Shown in pieces: positions 35,881 through 48,066 of a DNA stretch of 64,000 nucleotides (positions within the stretch are counted from its first letter, which is position 1; every line of letters begins with the position of its first letter). The notes beneath the pieces were generated by a model that was not told where the DNA came from, searched no databases, and worked only from the letters and a program-made list of their open reading frames with translations. The stretch covers positions 16,123,354-16,187,353 of the forward strand of contig NC_045142.1 of NCBI RefSeq assembly GCF_008831285.2, in the 5' to 3' direction. Origin of the DNA: Nymphaea colorata (taxonomy: Eukaryota > Streptophyta > Magnoliopsida > Nymphaeales > Nymphaeaceae). A program made the position numbers and the translations under genes.

Positions 35881-36322
35881 TCAAGATGATGAAAGCAATC
35901 GTTTGATACCCGCCTTCTGCTCTGCAGTAAGCCTGGAAGGAAACTTGATATTGAACTTGATTCTTAGGTTGCCTTTCTTTGTGGGTTCCTTAGGGATAGG
36001 CATTCCTTCACCTCGAACGATCTCTTCATACCCAGGACTAATTACAGAATTGATGGGGACAGTGAGAGACCGACCATCTAATGTTGTCAATTGGACCGTA
36101 TATCCAGTAAGAGCCTCTACAAGTGACACCTTCTGAGTCATCACCAAATCGTTGCCATCTCGCTTGAATGTGGCATGGGGCTTCTCATCAATGATGAAGA
36201 CCAGATCAGATGGGATCATATTTTTCTGCTCATTTCCTTTCTCAGGGAAAGTAATCTTTGTACCTTTCTTCCAACCAGGCTTTATCTCAATTGTCAAGAT
36301 TTCCTCGACCGTAGCTGGCCTC
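35881..36322 (-). CDS. DnaJ/HSP40 class B chaperone, exon 3 (C-terminal part)
   Basis: The acceptor tttcctgcacag ends at 36323 and the exon runs to the TGA at 35881-35883. It encodes residues 193-339, beginning RPATVEEILTIEIKPGWKKG, with the conserved GTKITFPEKGNE, DLVFIIDEKPH, VEALTGYTVQLTTLDGR, GMPIPK and GNLRIKFNIKFP blocks of the C-terminal peptide-binding and dimerisation domains. The split codon GG|G (Gly) joins perfectly to exon 2 at 59529, although that exon is 23.2 kb away. The open frame continues upstream of 36322 into intron sequence containing a (GA)n run, which is not coding. Confidence 0.93.
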
Positions 36323-36346
36323 CTGTGCAGGAAAGAATGTGGAATG

Positions 36347-36386
<40 letters not shown>
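36347..36386. repeat. (CT)n/(GA)n microsatellite beside the exon 3 acceptor
   Basis: A run of about 20 CT units on the plus strand (GA in the gene's sense) lies in intron 2, about 25-65 bases upstream of the acceptor, in the zone where branch points normally sit. Confidence 0.9.
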
Positions 36387-36388
<2 letters not shown>

Positions 36389-37057
36389 CAATACATAGAC
36401 GCAAACACACCAGGAACTGAACAAATTGAAGACAGGGTATAGAGCATGACATCCAGCAGGTAGGAGCATACATGAAGTACCTACCTAAACAGAAGTTAAA
36501 ATCATTTTTCTTAGAATCAGAACAATCAAACCTATAATTTGACAAGCAAGGTACATGAAGGCCTCCCATCGATGATGAGGGGGAGGCACCAGCCTTCACT
36601 CTTGGACAAGGGACAAAGAGTCTGAAAGTAGTCCACCCAAAGCAATGACAAAATTGAACAACAGAGCACTCTTCATCTACAAATACTGTGTAAGGCAGTC
36701 CCACATAAAATGTAAAAAGACACATTTTCACCATCTTAGGTTGAATATAATTCATAGAACACTGGGTATGAGGCCATCTGAAGCTTGATATTAACAACTA
36801 CTGTAAATCCAATACTTGGCCTGACAATGAACAAATTGGTGAATGGCAATTTTAACTGAGAATAAAAAGCAGCCAAAATGAACTGCCAACTAAGCAAAAC
36901 ACTATACTAACACTGAAAAGACCAAGTTATTTGGATAGACAAGAATAGGCATATATCCGTTATCAACAGGTGTTACATGTACATTCAATGACGTTTCAAG
37001 TGTGTGTTGAGACATTGCAGTGACTTGGATCAGAAATGACGGCATTGAAAACGTGAC

Positions 37058-37414
37058 TGCAACAGACACTAATGAAACATATAGCAGAAATAGGCACTAA
37101 GGCGAAGTAAAAAAATAATCTTTATTCAAATGAATAGAGAAATGTTGTACACAAGAGCTTAAATCTGTACAAAGAACAGCATTCCTATTTATACGAGAGG
37201 GAAGACTGAACTAGCCGTTGGGACTAATTTCAACGGCTCATAAAAGAGCCATTGGGACTAGCCAACGGCTAGAACAAAAGAGAAAAAAAGAAAAAAAATA
37301 AAGATGTAAAACCTAACTATGATAACATCTAACTAAGGCATCCTAAATACAAATATTAACCTATATTCATATATGTATTATTCATACATAAACATAGGTA
37401 ATATCTGTATACAT
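37058..37414 (-). repeat. Copia-E 3' LTR, distal part (rest at 41739-41761)
   Basis: This sequence continues, across element A, into 41739-41761, where an LTR starts TGTTAAGAAATATGG right after the polypurine tract aagagaggg. It holds agccgttggg/ccaacggct words like the LTRs of element D, and a TATA-like TATAAATAGG near 37195. The left limit (tgcaacagac near 37058) is a guess. Confidence 0.5.
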
Positions 37415-37666
37415 TGTAGACACACGGGCACAGAGAAAGAGAATACGAGGAACACGATGTAACGTGGAAAACCCTCAACAATAGAAAAAAAACCACGGAT
37501 GAGGAGGAGCTGGTTGCCCACTAGCCGTCAGACTCTCTCTCTCTTAAGATTTCATTAACCATAAGGATTAGGGTTACACGACTTAAGTAATGCCCAACAA
37601 GGGCTACAAGATGGATCGGGTATGGATCCGGACCCGGTCCCGAGACCCGTCTAACATACTTCAACA
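37415..37666 (-). repeat. Element A 3' LTR
   Basis: 252 bp, reading TGTTGAAG...TGTCTACA on the minus strand. It differs from the 5' LTR by about three substitutions and one 1-bp indel. Confidence 0.92.
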
Positions 37667-40586
37667 CTCCCCCTCAAGTTGGGCATACATATCAAACATG
37701 CCCAACTTGGATACATTTCTCTCGAATGAAGTTGAAGATAAAGCTTTCGTCAGAACATCAGTTGTTTGGTTTTCAGATATTATGTAAGGAAGTACAAGTT
37801 CTTTAGCATCAATTCTCTCTCGAATGAAATGTCGATCAATCTCAAGATGCTTTGTTCTGTCATGAAGCACAGGGTTGTTGGCCAAGTTGATTGCAAACTT
37901 GTTATCGCAATACATCTTCATTGGTTCTTCAACCTTTATACCAATATCCGTCAACAATACTTTTAGCCACAAAAGCTCTGAAACTCCCATAGCCACTGCT
38001 CTGTATTCTGCTTCAGCACTGGAACAAGAACACACATCTTGCCTTTTACTTCTCCACACTACAATAGCCAGAGGTGGACCTCCTAGTGTCAATACTGCCG
38101 GCCCAGTCTGCATCTGAATAACCTTCAATCCCAAGAGTGTCTTGCTTGACATACAAAAGACCTTTGCCAGGATTTCTCTTCAAGTAGCACAAGATCCTGT
38201 CAACAGCCTTCAAGTGGGCATCCGTGGAAGCATGCATGAATTAACTCATCACATTCACAGCAAAGGTAATATCAGGTCTAGTGAGAGTAAGATAAATCAA
38301 CTTCCCTACAAGACATTGATATCTTCTTTTGCCTCTTCACAGAGAGGCTCCCCATCTCTAAGACTTAGCTTATGGCCGGCATCTAGAGGAGTAGAAGCTG
38401 GTCTACACCCTAATTTCCTGGTCTCCTTTAACAAATCTAGGGTGTACTTCCGTTGATTTAGCACGAGGCTAGTCCCAGACCTAGCAATTTCAATGCCAAA
38501 GAAATATTTCAACTTACCAAGGTCCTTGAGATCAAACTCGATCGCCAACAGTTTCTTTAACTTAATTATTTCATCTTCATCATCACCTGTGACAATCATA
38601 TCATCAACATATACCAACAAAATAGTAACCTTTTGTTTATTTCTCTTCACAAAGAGTGTATGATCTCCATTCCCTTGATGGTATCCACATTGTCTCATGA
38701 CAAGTCTAAGTCGTTCAAACCATGCTCGAGGAGATTGCTTGAGCCCATATAAAGCTTTCCTTAACTTGCAACATTTTCCAGGTTCCTCATATCCTGGAGG
38801 CACACATATATACTTCCTCTTCAAGGTCTCTATTGAGAAATGCGTTCTTGACATCAAGTTGGTACATCTTCCACTCCTTCATCACAGCTAAGGAGATAAT
38901 GACTCTGACAGTCTTTATTTTCGCAACAGGAGCAAAGGTCTCCAAATAATCAATCCCATATTTCTGACTAAACCCCTTGGCCACAAGACGAGCTTTGTAT
39001 CTTTCAACACTTCCATCTGGTTTGTACTTGATGGTGTAGACCCACTTAGATCCAACGAAGTGAGCCGCCTCAGGAATCTTTATAACTTCCCATGTCATGT
39101 TTCTTCTCAGGGCTTCCATCTCTTCTTGCATTGCATAAGTCCACTTGGAATCACTTTGAGCCTCAACAACATTCCTGAAAATCATAGCCAAAGAAAGAGA
39201 AGATACAAAACATTTGTAGTCCTTGCTCAGTCTAGAATATGAAACAAAATTACCAATAGGATGTTGAGTACATGACCTGACACCCTTTCGCAGGGCGATA
39301 GGAAGCTCTTCACTTGCAATAACAGTCTGAATCTCTTCTTCAACAGGTTGCTTCTGAGCACGACTTGGGTCATCCAGTGAAGGACTAACTGGATTGGGAG
39401 CAGAATTCTCACCACCTGTCATCTCCTCAGTACAGACTCTTTGCTTAGAGTAAACTTGCCCAAACAGACGATTGCATTCCTCTCCTGCCCCAGTAGAACA
39501 TTCTCCATTTTTCTCTTGTTCAAGCACCTCAATAGAAGGACCATTGGATTCACACATGTAGTCTAAAAAATCTATAAACAGAATTTCATGACTCGAAGAA
39601 TACTCTTCCTTTGACATAGAATTCTCCCCCTGAAGAGGATTCTCACCAAAATAGAAAGCATGTTCAAGGAAAGTGACATCTTTGGTAACATAGGCACGAC
39701 CAGTGGAAGGGTCCCGACACTTATACCCTTTTTGAGTTGGAGAATAACCTAGAAATATGCCCTTAATAGACCTTGGATCAAGCTTTTTAATGTGAGGACT
39801 ATGATTGTGAATAAAGCAAACACAGCCAAAGACTCTTGGTGGAAGAGAGAAAAGTTCACGACTCCCCGGTAACATAGAGTGAGGCGTCTGCCCATTCAAC
39901 ACACGACTAGGCAAACGGTTTATAAGATACGCACTGGTCAACACAGCATCCCCCCAATACCTTTTTGGAACATGACGTTGAAAAAGAAGAGCTCGAGTCA
40001 TATTCAATAACTGACGATTCTTTCGTTCAACAACTCCATTTTGAGGAGGAGTATAACTACAGGAAGTCTCATGAACAATTCCCTTTTTTCGAAAGAAGCT
40101 ATCAACAGACTGACACATATACTCACGAGCATTGTCAGATCGAAAGGTCTTACCAGATGCTCCATATTGAGTTTTCACATAAGCAATGAAAGTCTCTATG
40201 GCAGTAGGAACTTCACTACGGTCTTTCAACAAGTAGACAATAGTGTTACGAGAACAATCATCTATAAAGGTGATAAAATACTGAAAACCATGATAAGAAG
40301 GAATCCCTAAAGGCCCCCACACATCAGAATGAATCATGGCAAATACCTCATTAGACCGATGGCTAGACAAAGGATATGAAGCTCTAACATGTTTGGCCAG
40401 GTGACAGACATCACAGGACACCATAGTCATATCTAACCTGGAACATAAATCAGGAAACAGCTGTCTAAGAATTCCAAAAGGCAGGTGTCCAAGGCGCTCA
40501 TGCCACCGTAGAAGCAATTGAAGGGAGTCCTCTCTGTTCTTCGTTGCTTGACTGACTGCCGTCATGAGAGCCTGAGCAGTACGCAT
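37661..40586 (-). pseudogene. Element A pol: integrase, RT and RNase H with frameshifts
   Basis: Minus-strand blocks in order: integrase zinc finger ([20 protein letters not shown]), integrase core ([36 protein letters not shown]), integrase C-terminal segment ([17 protein letters not shown]), RT ([38 protein letters not shown] at about 38620-38580) and RNase H (GYSDADWAG, SSAEAEYRAV, MYCDNKFAINLA). The frame changes near 38850-38790, near 38300 and near 38150-38046, so no single product can be made. The final LEGEC overlaps the 3' LTR start, as in element B. Confidence 0.9.
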
Positions 40587-40622
40587 AGGTAAGCGATATA
40601 GCCCGTCAGAAGTCAGACCAAT

Positions 40623-41366
40623 CTAATCCTCTTCCCTGTCACCAATCACCAAGTCCTGCATAACACAGCGATCAACAGAAAAAATTAGTTCGCAATTCAA
40701 CTCTTTCGTAATCTTGCTAACCGACAAGAGGTTCAAGGGAAGATGGAGAACATGTAGAGCATTGTGGACAAAGAACTTGTTCAAAAGTGGGAGACTCCCT
40801 TTCCCAACCATAGAGATAGAGGAACCATCAGCAAGAGAAACACGTTCCTTTCCTGATGAAAGCTTATACCCATGAAAGACTTTAGGATCGCCGGTCATGT
40901 GGTGAGTAGCGCCACTGTCGATGATCCACTCTCCCATAGGAGAATCCGCCATCACGTCGATCGAACACCCAAATTTCTCCTGCAGTGACAAAGGGCAGCC
41001 GCGGCAATTGGGAGCACGCAGCAACTGGCGTGAGCAGAGAACTCTGCAGCAGATCCCGCAGGAGAACAATGATACAGGGAGTAGAGGCAGCGCTAGATGG
41101 AAAGGCAACACCAGGAAGCAGGTCGGGCGGCGGAAGACGTTGCTGGTCAGGCGGAGCAGGGAGCAGGTCGGGTGCCGATATCGATGGCGCAGAGGGCGAC
41201 GGCAGGGAGGAAGGGGGGCGACAGCAAACGGCGGCAGCAATGGAGGGCACCACTGGAGTAGGGCCGACCCAGAAGGCAACGACGCAAAGGACGACGGCAG
41301 GGAGCAGGGCGCGACATCAGGGAGCAGGTCGACGGCGCGGCAGCAAGGGCGATGACACGGCAGCAA
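40623..41366 (-). pseudogene. Element A leader plus protease/pre-integrase remnant
   Basis: The first part (to about 41000) translates to Pro/Arg/Cys-rich nonsense from the GC-rich leader. From about 40955 it becomes EWIIDSGATHHMTGD (aspartic protease) and continues through KELNCELIFSVDRC to a 1-bp frameshift near 40623 that separates it from the integrase frame. There is no zinc knuckle and no UBN2 gag domain. Confidence 0.85.
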
Positions 41367-41485
41367 GGGCGGTGACGCCGACGGCGGCGGCGGCGGTGGA
41401 AACGACGACTGTGACAGCAGCGACGGCGGGTGAAGAAAACTCCACGATCACCAAAAAAGTGCCAATCTCGTGGGCTCTGATACCA

Positions 41486-41738
41486 TGTAGAAACACGGGC
41501 ACAGAGAAAGAGAATACGAGGAACACGATGTAACGTGGAAAAACCCTCAACAATAGAAAAAAAACCACGGATGAGGAGGAGCTGGTTGCCCACTAGCCGC
41601 CAGACTCTCTCTCTCTTAAGATTTCATTAACCATAAGGATTAGGGTTACACGACTTAAGTAATGCCCAACAAGGGCTACAAGATGGATCGGGTATAGATC
41701 CGGACCCGGTCCCGAGACCCGTCTAACATACTTCAACA
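41486..41738 (-). repeat. Element A 5' LTR
   Basis: 253 bp, ending ...TTTCTACA immediately before the tRNA-Met primer site. It is flanked on the right by the TACAT target duplication. Confidence 0.92.
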
Positions 41739-42725
41739 TACATAAACCATATTTCTTAACACCCTCTCTTAAACTTATGGTGCTATCACTAAAAGTTTAA
41801 TTAAAAGAAAGTTGAATATGGGAGAACAAAGAGGCTTTGTGAAAAAATCAGCCAGCTGGAACTCTGAGGAAACATATAGAAACTTAATTGGTTCCTCAAA
41901 AACTCTTCACGAACATAGTGACAATCCACTTCTATATGCTTGGTTCGTTTATGGATGTTTGATTCTTGGCAATGTATATAGAACTCTTGTTGTCGCAACA
42001 CAAATCAGTGGGTTCTTTTATTTTTGTCCCCATATCGAGGAGCATTTGATGAAGCCAAACAATTTCCATGGTTGTGGAGGCCATGGCTCGATGTTTAGCT
42101 TCAGTAGAAGAAAGAGAGACCTATTCCTTTTTGCACTTCCACAACATGAGTGATTCTCCTAAAAATGTAAAACCCAGTAGTTGAGTGTCTATCATTTGGA
42201 TCTTTTCCCCAATCAGCATCAGCATAAGCAATCAAGTTTAGAGAGGAAGAAGAAGTCATAAATACTCCCTTATTTATTGTCCCTTTGATGTATCTAATGA
42301 TACGAAGAACAGCTCCCATATGAACCGTTGATGGAGCATGTTGAACTTTACTTACCCTATGAACTGCATGAATAATATCAAGGCGAGTGATACTAAGATA
42401 CATTAAGGATTCCACAAGTTGTCGGTAGGGAGTAGGATTAGTAAGAGGAATTCCATCATCGAGTTTCATTTTGCTTCTTACTGCTTCAGGAGTTTCTGTA
42501 ATTTTATCATTTGTTATACTTGGGTTAGCAATAATCTCTACAGCAAAATTAGTTTGTGACAAAAAATAACCTGTAGTAGAATATGCAGCCTCAATTCCCA
42601 AAAAGTACCTCAATTCCCAAAAAGTACGTTAGAAAACCTAAATCTTTCATTTCAAAAGTTTTTTGCAGAAAATTTTTACATTCTTTAATTCATTATTTGT
42701 CACTAACTGTTATGATCATGTTATC
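41739..42725 (-). mobile_element. Element E, 3' portion: RT end, RNase H, polypurine tract and LTR start
   Basis: The minus strand reads RT C-terminal sequence (42613-42101, YFLGIEAAYSTTGYF, YADADWGKDPNDRHSTTGF), RNase H remnants (42001-41801, RTKHIEVDCHYVREEF), a polypurine tract and an LTR start at 41761. A 19-bp tandem duplication (ctcaattcccaaaaagtac) lies at 42590-42627. The RT is broken at 42726 by element D and resumes at 48067. The element is inactive. Confidence 0.85.
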
Positions 42726-43205
42726 TGTAAATCAGACCCAAACTTGAGAATGCAAATGCTTCAAGAGATACACTCTTGAAGATCCCAACAACTTCAATAG
42801 ATAATACAAAACCAAACCTCAAACTTGAGGAGAAAATACCAAATACATTAATCTCAAGAGAAGAATACACAAGAGAGGCCAAAAAGCCTTAAAATAACAA
42901 GGGTCCCAAGTGTCCTATTTATAGAGGAAGTAAAGAAAAAAGGAGGAAGAGGAAGTGGCTGTCTCCAACAGCTAGATTTCTAGCCGTTGGGAACTCCCAA
43001 CAGCTACTTCCTTTCTAATAAAAAAAAGGAAAAGAAAAAAGTTTAGAAAAAGGCATGAAAAATAAAGAAAAAATAAATACAAAAAGTCCTATGTATACAC
43101 ACATATATTTATATATACAAATCATACATCAAACTGCTAGGAGTTTAAGATATATAATAGTAGATACAAAAACATGTATGTATACTTACATTATAAATTC
43201 TAACA
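42726..43205 (-). repeat. Element D 3' LTR
   Basis: 480 bp. It adjoins a C-run (plus strand), the complement of a G-rich polypurine tract, at about 43206-43218. A TATA-like CCTATTTATAG motif (plus strand) occurs near 42916. Confidence 0.88.
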
Positions 43206-43310
43206 CCCCCCCCCCCCTCAAACTTACGGTGTAAGCACCGAAAGCTTGCCAAGAAGAAACTGGAATCTTGCGGAAGCAAGTGCTTTGGTGAAGAAATCTC
43301 CAAGTTGATA

Positions 43311-46300
43311 TTAAGAAGGAACAAAAGATAGATCAATTGTTCGGCTAAGATATTTCTCTCTCACATAGTGACAATCCATTTCAATATGTTTTGTCCTTTC
43401 ATGAAAAGTATGATTGCTAGCAGTGTAGATGGCACTTTTGTTGTTGCAGCAGAGCTTGGTGGCTTCATTGAGGTCAATTCCAATGTCCTTCAATAAGCTT
43501 TTCAACCATACAATCTTCATGGTGGTGGTAGTCATGGCACGATACTCTGCTTCAGTTGAAGATAAAGAGACTTTATGTTGTTTTTTGCATCTCCATGAAA
43601 TGAGAGAGTCACCTAGAAAAACACAAAAACCGGTGGTGGAATGCCTCTTATTAGGATCTCCACCCCAATGAGCATCAGTATAAGCAATCACATTCAAGTT
43701 TGATGAGGAGGATAGAAAGTCCCTTAGTGATAGTGTGTTTGACATATCAAACAATCCTCAATGCAGCTCCCATGTGTACAGAAGTGGATCTTTGTTGAAA
43801 CTGACTTATAACATGTACAGCATGTGATATGTCAGGCCTTGTGATAGATAAATATATAAGAGCTCCCACCAATTGACGAAAGGAGGTGGGATTTTCTAGA
43901 ATTTCTCCATCACCAATCTTCATCTTTACTCCTAAAGCTTCAGGAGTGTCCACTACCTTGTCATCAGTGATTCCTGATCTGCTTATAATGTTATTGGCAA
44001 ACTTCATTTGTGAGAGTAAGTATCCTCTTCTACTATAAGCAACTTCAATACCAAGGAAATATGTTAGTTTACCCAAATCAGTCATTTCAAATTCATTCTT
44101 AAGGAAAGTCTTTACCTGCATAATTCTGTTAGCATCATTACCTGTAATAATCATATGATCTACATATAAAAGAAACACAATTGTTCCTATAGTTGTGTTT
44201 TTAACAAACATAGCAGTGTCAGAAAAACATGATTTAAATCCTTGTTTAAACATAACATTGCTAAACATATCAAACCAAGTTTTTGGAGCTTGTTTCAAAC
44301 CATACAATGCCTTTATAAGATAAAGAACTTTGCCTTTAGGTAAATCTAGCCCAAGGGGTGAGTCCATGTATACCTCCTCATTTAAGTAACCATTCAAAAA
44401 AGCATTTTTGACATCTAATTGATATATGGACCATTGTTTAATAGAAACAACAGCAATAAGAGCTCTAACAGAGGTCATACGAGCAACAGAGGCAAAAGTT
44501 TCTTCGTAATCAATATCATATTCTTAGGCATATCCTTTGGTAACAAGTTTAGCTTTATACCTTTCAATTGATCAATCACTTCTAGTCTTGACTTTGTAAA
44601 CTCACCTACATCCTATTGTCTTTTTCCCGATAGGAAGAGACACAATGTCCCAAGTTTTATTATCTTCAAGGGCTTTAAGTTCATTGTTCATGGCTTCAAC
44701 CCAATGTGGGTTAGTTTTGGCTTCAACATAGGATGAAGGTTCATCAAGAGAGTGAATAACTAACAAGCAAGCTCTATGTTTTGGAGAAAAAGACTCGTAG
44801 GAGACAAATTTTTGAGGTGGATGAATATCTCTTTGAGATCTCCTAAGAGTACGTTGAGACTCTTGAATGTTTTGTTGAGACCTTCTCTTATAAACTATTA
44901 CTTCACTTGGTGGTGGTCTATTAAAAGAAGTGCTATCAACCTCATTTAGAGCATCATCATATGAAAATGCAAAACATCATCATCATCATTTATCCATAAA
45001 AAAGAATAATCATCTTCATGCTTGGGTTTATTTTCATTAAAGTCATTTTCTTCTTCTAAAAATATCACATTTCTTGAAACATAGACCTATCTTTTTCAAT
45101 ATTATAACATATATATCCTTTTTGAGTTTCAGAATAGCCAATAAAGACACATTGAATAGCCCTAGATGAAAGTTTATCATTTTTGTCATTTAGAAGGTAA
45201 CATTTGCAACCAAAGACTTTGAATCTTTTATAAATTGGCTCCAAATTAAAAAGTTTTTGAAAAGGTGAAATATTTTCTAAAACTTTAGAAGGCATTCTAT
45301 TAATCAAGTAAATGGATGTTAGAATCGCTTCAGCCCAAAAATTTTTTGGAGCATTTTTTGATATAAGGAGAACTCTTGTTGTTTCAAGAATATGTCTATG
45401 TTTTCTTTCGGCGACTACGTTTTGTTGGGGGGTTTTGGGACAAGACTTTTGGTGTATAACTCTCTTTTTCCTTTAGGAATTCTTCAAATTCATTGGAAAT
45501 GAATTCTCCTCCGGAATCACTTCTAAAAATTTTAAGGTTTGCATCAAATTGACTTTTGATCATGTTGTAAAAGGTTTTGAAATTCATAAAGACTTCCGAT
45601 TTGCGTTTAAGAAAGTAAACCCAAGCATAACAAGAGTAATCATCCACAAAAATGACATAATAAAGTAAACCACCTTTAGATATAATAGGAGCGGGACCCC
45701 ATACATCCGAATGCACTAATTCAAAAGGTGCTTTGCAACAAAATTTCTATTTCCAAAAGGTAAACCCTTAATTTTAGCTTTAATACAATCATCACATGAG
45801 ATCATTTCTTTACATTTCTCTTCCAAAAAAGGGATACAAGACATTTTTCCTAAACTTGAATGTCACTCTTGACTACATTGCAAGTTGGGTTGGAAAGATC
45901 CAAATAATCAACATAGTAGAGATCATTTTTCCTAAAACCTTCCCCAATCGTCTTCTTGAAAAGATGGTCCTGTATCAAAAATTTATTTTGTGAGAAGACA
46001 ATATTACATCCATGATTTGTTATTAGAGAAACCAACAAGAGATTTAAGTTAAGTTTGGGAATAAATCTAACTTTTGGTATTTTGAAAACTTTTGAATTAA
46101 AATTTTGATCAATATTCCCAACACCTTTGATTTCAAGAGGAGTTCCATCAACAGTTTTAACAAAAGGGCACGATTCCTCCTTAGTGCATTCAGTAAGTAA
46201 TGAACTACAAGGGGTCATATGAAAAGAAGCTCCGGAATCAAGCATCCAAGAGTACTTACTTGATGATGTAGATGCCACCGTTGCTCCGAAAATTGGAAAA

Positions 46301-46413
46301 GTCCCTCCTCCTTTGAAAAGTGGTTGAAGAGCATCAACAAGCTTTGGTTGAAGAGCACTTACAAGCTTGTCTAGGTCGAATCGATTGCTTTCTTCATACA
46401 TTGTCCCAGTCAC
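43311..46413 (-). pseudogene. Element D pol: protease, integrase, RT, RNase H, all broken
   Basis: Minus-strand blocks: protease WMLDSGASFHMT (near 46240), pre-integrase region, integrase core HSDVWGPAPI / FVDDYSCYAWVYF / RSDSGGEF (45716-45460), integrase C-terminal part INRMPSKVL...IQCVFIGYSETQKGY (45307-45065), RT with [27 protein letters not shown] (44478-43747) and RNase H with SSTEAEYRAMT, LCCNNKSAIY (43754-43311). The catalytic YVDD reads YVDH, and the RNase H DN pair reads NN, so even the intact segments have altered active-site residues. Stops lie between most blocks. Confidence 0.88.
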
Positions 46414-46431
46414 ACTTGTCTTTTTATCAAA

Positions 46432-47279
46432 TCACCTCAATTTAGGACACCTAGGTTTAGTGTGTCCTTCTTGACAATGGAAACATATAATCTTCTTGTT
46501 GCCATTATTCTCATAGTTTCGATTAAAATGAGGAGGTCTATAAGTTCTCATATGAGCGCCGGGTCTTGAAGTAGCAAGAACACTTTCACTCTTTTCTTTG
46601 CAAAAATTGAGTATATTCTCCTCCATTTGAAGCTCCGCTATGGCTTCATTCATAGATGGCACCTTATGTCTATCAAGCAAGGAAGTTTTGACTCCATCAT
46701 ATTCCGGTCCAAGACCAAGAATGAATTTATAAAGTTTTTCCCTTTGGATTTGTTTTTCCCTTACTCCAATGTCTCTTGGATCATACCATTCGGGTTCAAA
46801 TAGGGCAAGTTCGTCCCATAATTGCTCCATTTCTCCAACGTATTCCTTAATGGACTTATCCCCTTGTTGGAGACTTGCAATCTTCATTTGAAGATTGAAC
46901 ATGTAAGCCACATCCTTCATAGTGTGGGTTTTCTTGAGGAATTCCCAAGCTTCATGAGCAAAATTATGTTTTGCGATTTGGCCCATAGTTGTAGTATCAA
47001 CACAAGCAATAATCCAAGTGATAATCTTGTGATGTCCTATCTTCCACTCTTCCCATTTTCTCTCGTATTCACTCATGACCTTGTCTTTTTCAACTTCATC
47101 TAGTTCTTGGGCTTTACCATCTATGGTTTTGGTTAGGACTAATTGAGGTTCACTTTTAGACCCATCAACAAGTCCCCATAAGTCTTTACTTCTAATGAAA
47201 TGTTCCATAGGTTTTGCCCAAGAAACATAGTTTGATGAAGTTTAGGGAGAGGAGTAGAAGAATTTCTTTCATCCATAAT
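46432..47279 (-). pseudogene. Element D gag (UBN2 type) with CCHC knuckle, one frameshift
   Basis: The gag starts at MDERNSSTPLPKL (47279) and shifts frame near 47200, after which 258 codons read WGLVDGSKSEP through the UBN2 helices to the zinc knuckle CFHCQEGHTKPRC (C-X2-C-X4-H-X4-C) near 46480. A stop follows before the protease. Confidence 0.85.
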
Positions 47280-47570
47280 GTGTACCTTGTACAGGAGACG
47301 TTGAGGTAGTGCTAGGATGAAAAACAGCCACAAAAATAGAAGCTTTTGATGCGTCAAAAACTGCTACAATCTTCACCTCAAGGAAGCTTTATCCCGTCAC
47401 AAATATCACCAAAGAAGGCCAACAAACAAACAGCACCCTCTTGTGTCAAATCACAGCTGGAAATACATCGAACACTTGGAGTGCTTCACAGCTCCAAAGA
47501 AAGAGTAATAGCTGGATCTTCATGCTTGAAAAACAGCAAGACAAAGAGCCAAAACCTGGCTCTGATACCA

Positions 47571-48066
47571 TGTAAATCAGGCCCAAACTTGAGAATGCAA
47601 ATGCTTCAAGAGATACACTCTTGAAGATCCCAACAACTTCAATAGATAACACAAAACCAAACCTCAAACTTGAAGAGAAGATACCAAATATATTAATCTC
47701 AAGAGAAGAATACACAAGAGAGGCCAAAAAGCCTTAAAATAACAAGGGTCCCAAGTGTCCTATTTATAGAGGAAGTAAAGAAGAAAGGAGGAAGAAAAGA
47801 GGAAGAGGAAGTGGCCGTTGGAGCTCCCAACGGCTAGATTTCTAGCCGTTGGGAACTCCCAACAGCTACTTCCTTTCTAATAAAAAAATGAAAAGAAAAA
47901 AGTTTAGAAAAAGGCATGAAAAATAAATAAAAAATAAATACAAAAAGTCCTATGTATACACACATATATTTATATATACAAATCATACATCAAACTGCTA
48001 GGAGTTTAAGATCTATGATAGTAGATACAAAAACATGTATGTATGCTTACATTATAAATTATAACA
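47571..48066 (-). repeat. Element D 5' LTR
   Basis: 496 bp. It carries an inverted pair gccgttgg/ccaacggc around 47812-47850 that is disrupted in the 3' LTR copy. Confidence 0.88.

Larger units (their letters stand above)
37415..41738 (-). mobile_element. Element A: complete-ended, gag-less copia retrotransposon
   Basis: Two nearly identical LTRs (37415-37666 and 41486-41738) flank a primer site TGGTATCAGAGCC (41485-41473). The 5-bp target duplication is TACAT on both sides (37410-37414 and 41739-41743). The 4.3-kb element is shorter than the related element B because gag is missing: a GC-rich leader (about 41470-40990) runs straight into the protease motif WIIDSGATHHMTGD. Pol is otherwise recognisable but shifted in several places. 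It sits inside the LTR of element E. It would need gag, and now also pol, in trans. Confidence 0.93.
42726..48066 (-). mobile_element. Element D: copia retrotransposon with both LTRs, decayed coding region
   Basis: LTRs at 42726-43205 and 47571-48066 begin TGTTA and end TTTACA in element orientation, and a primer site TGGTATCAGAGCC adjoins the 5' LTR (47570-47558). The LTRs are similar but differ by a 16-bp-scale indel and several substitutions, so D is older than A and B. Gag and pol blocks are in the right order but shifted repeatedly. Flanks of 5 bp (ttatc and aacat) do not match, so no target duplication is visible. It interrupts the RT gene of element E. Confidence 0.9.

Noticed and set aside
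36323-36447. Extension of the DnaJ exon 3 frame upstream with an Arg-Glu repeat
   Set aside because: The repeat is a (GA)n microsatellite in the intron; a consensus acceptor at 36323 gives the exact family sequence.
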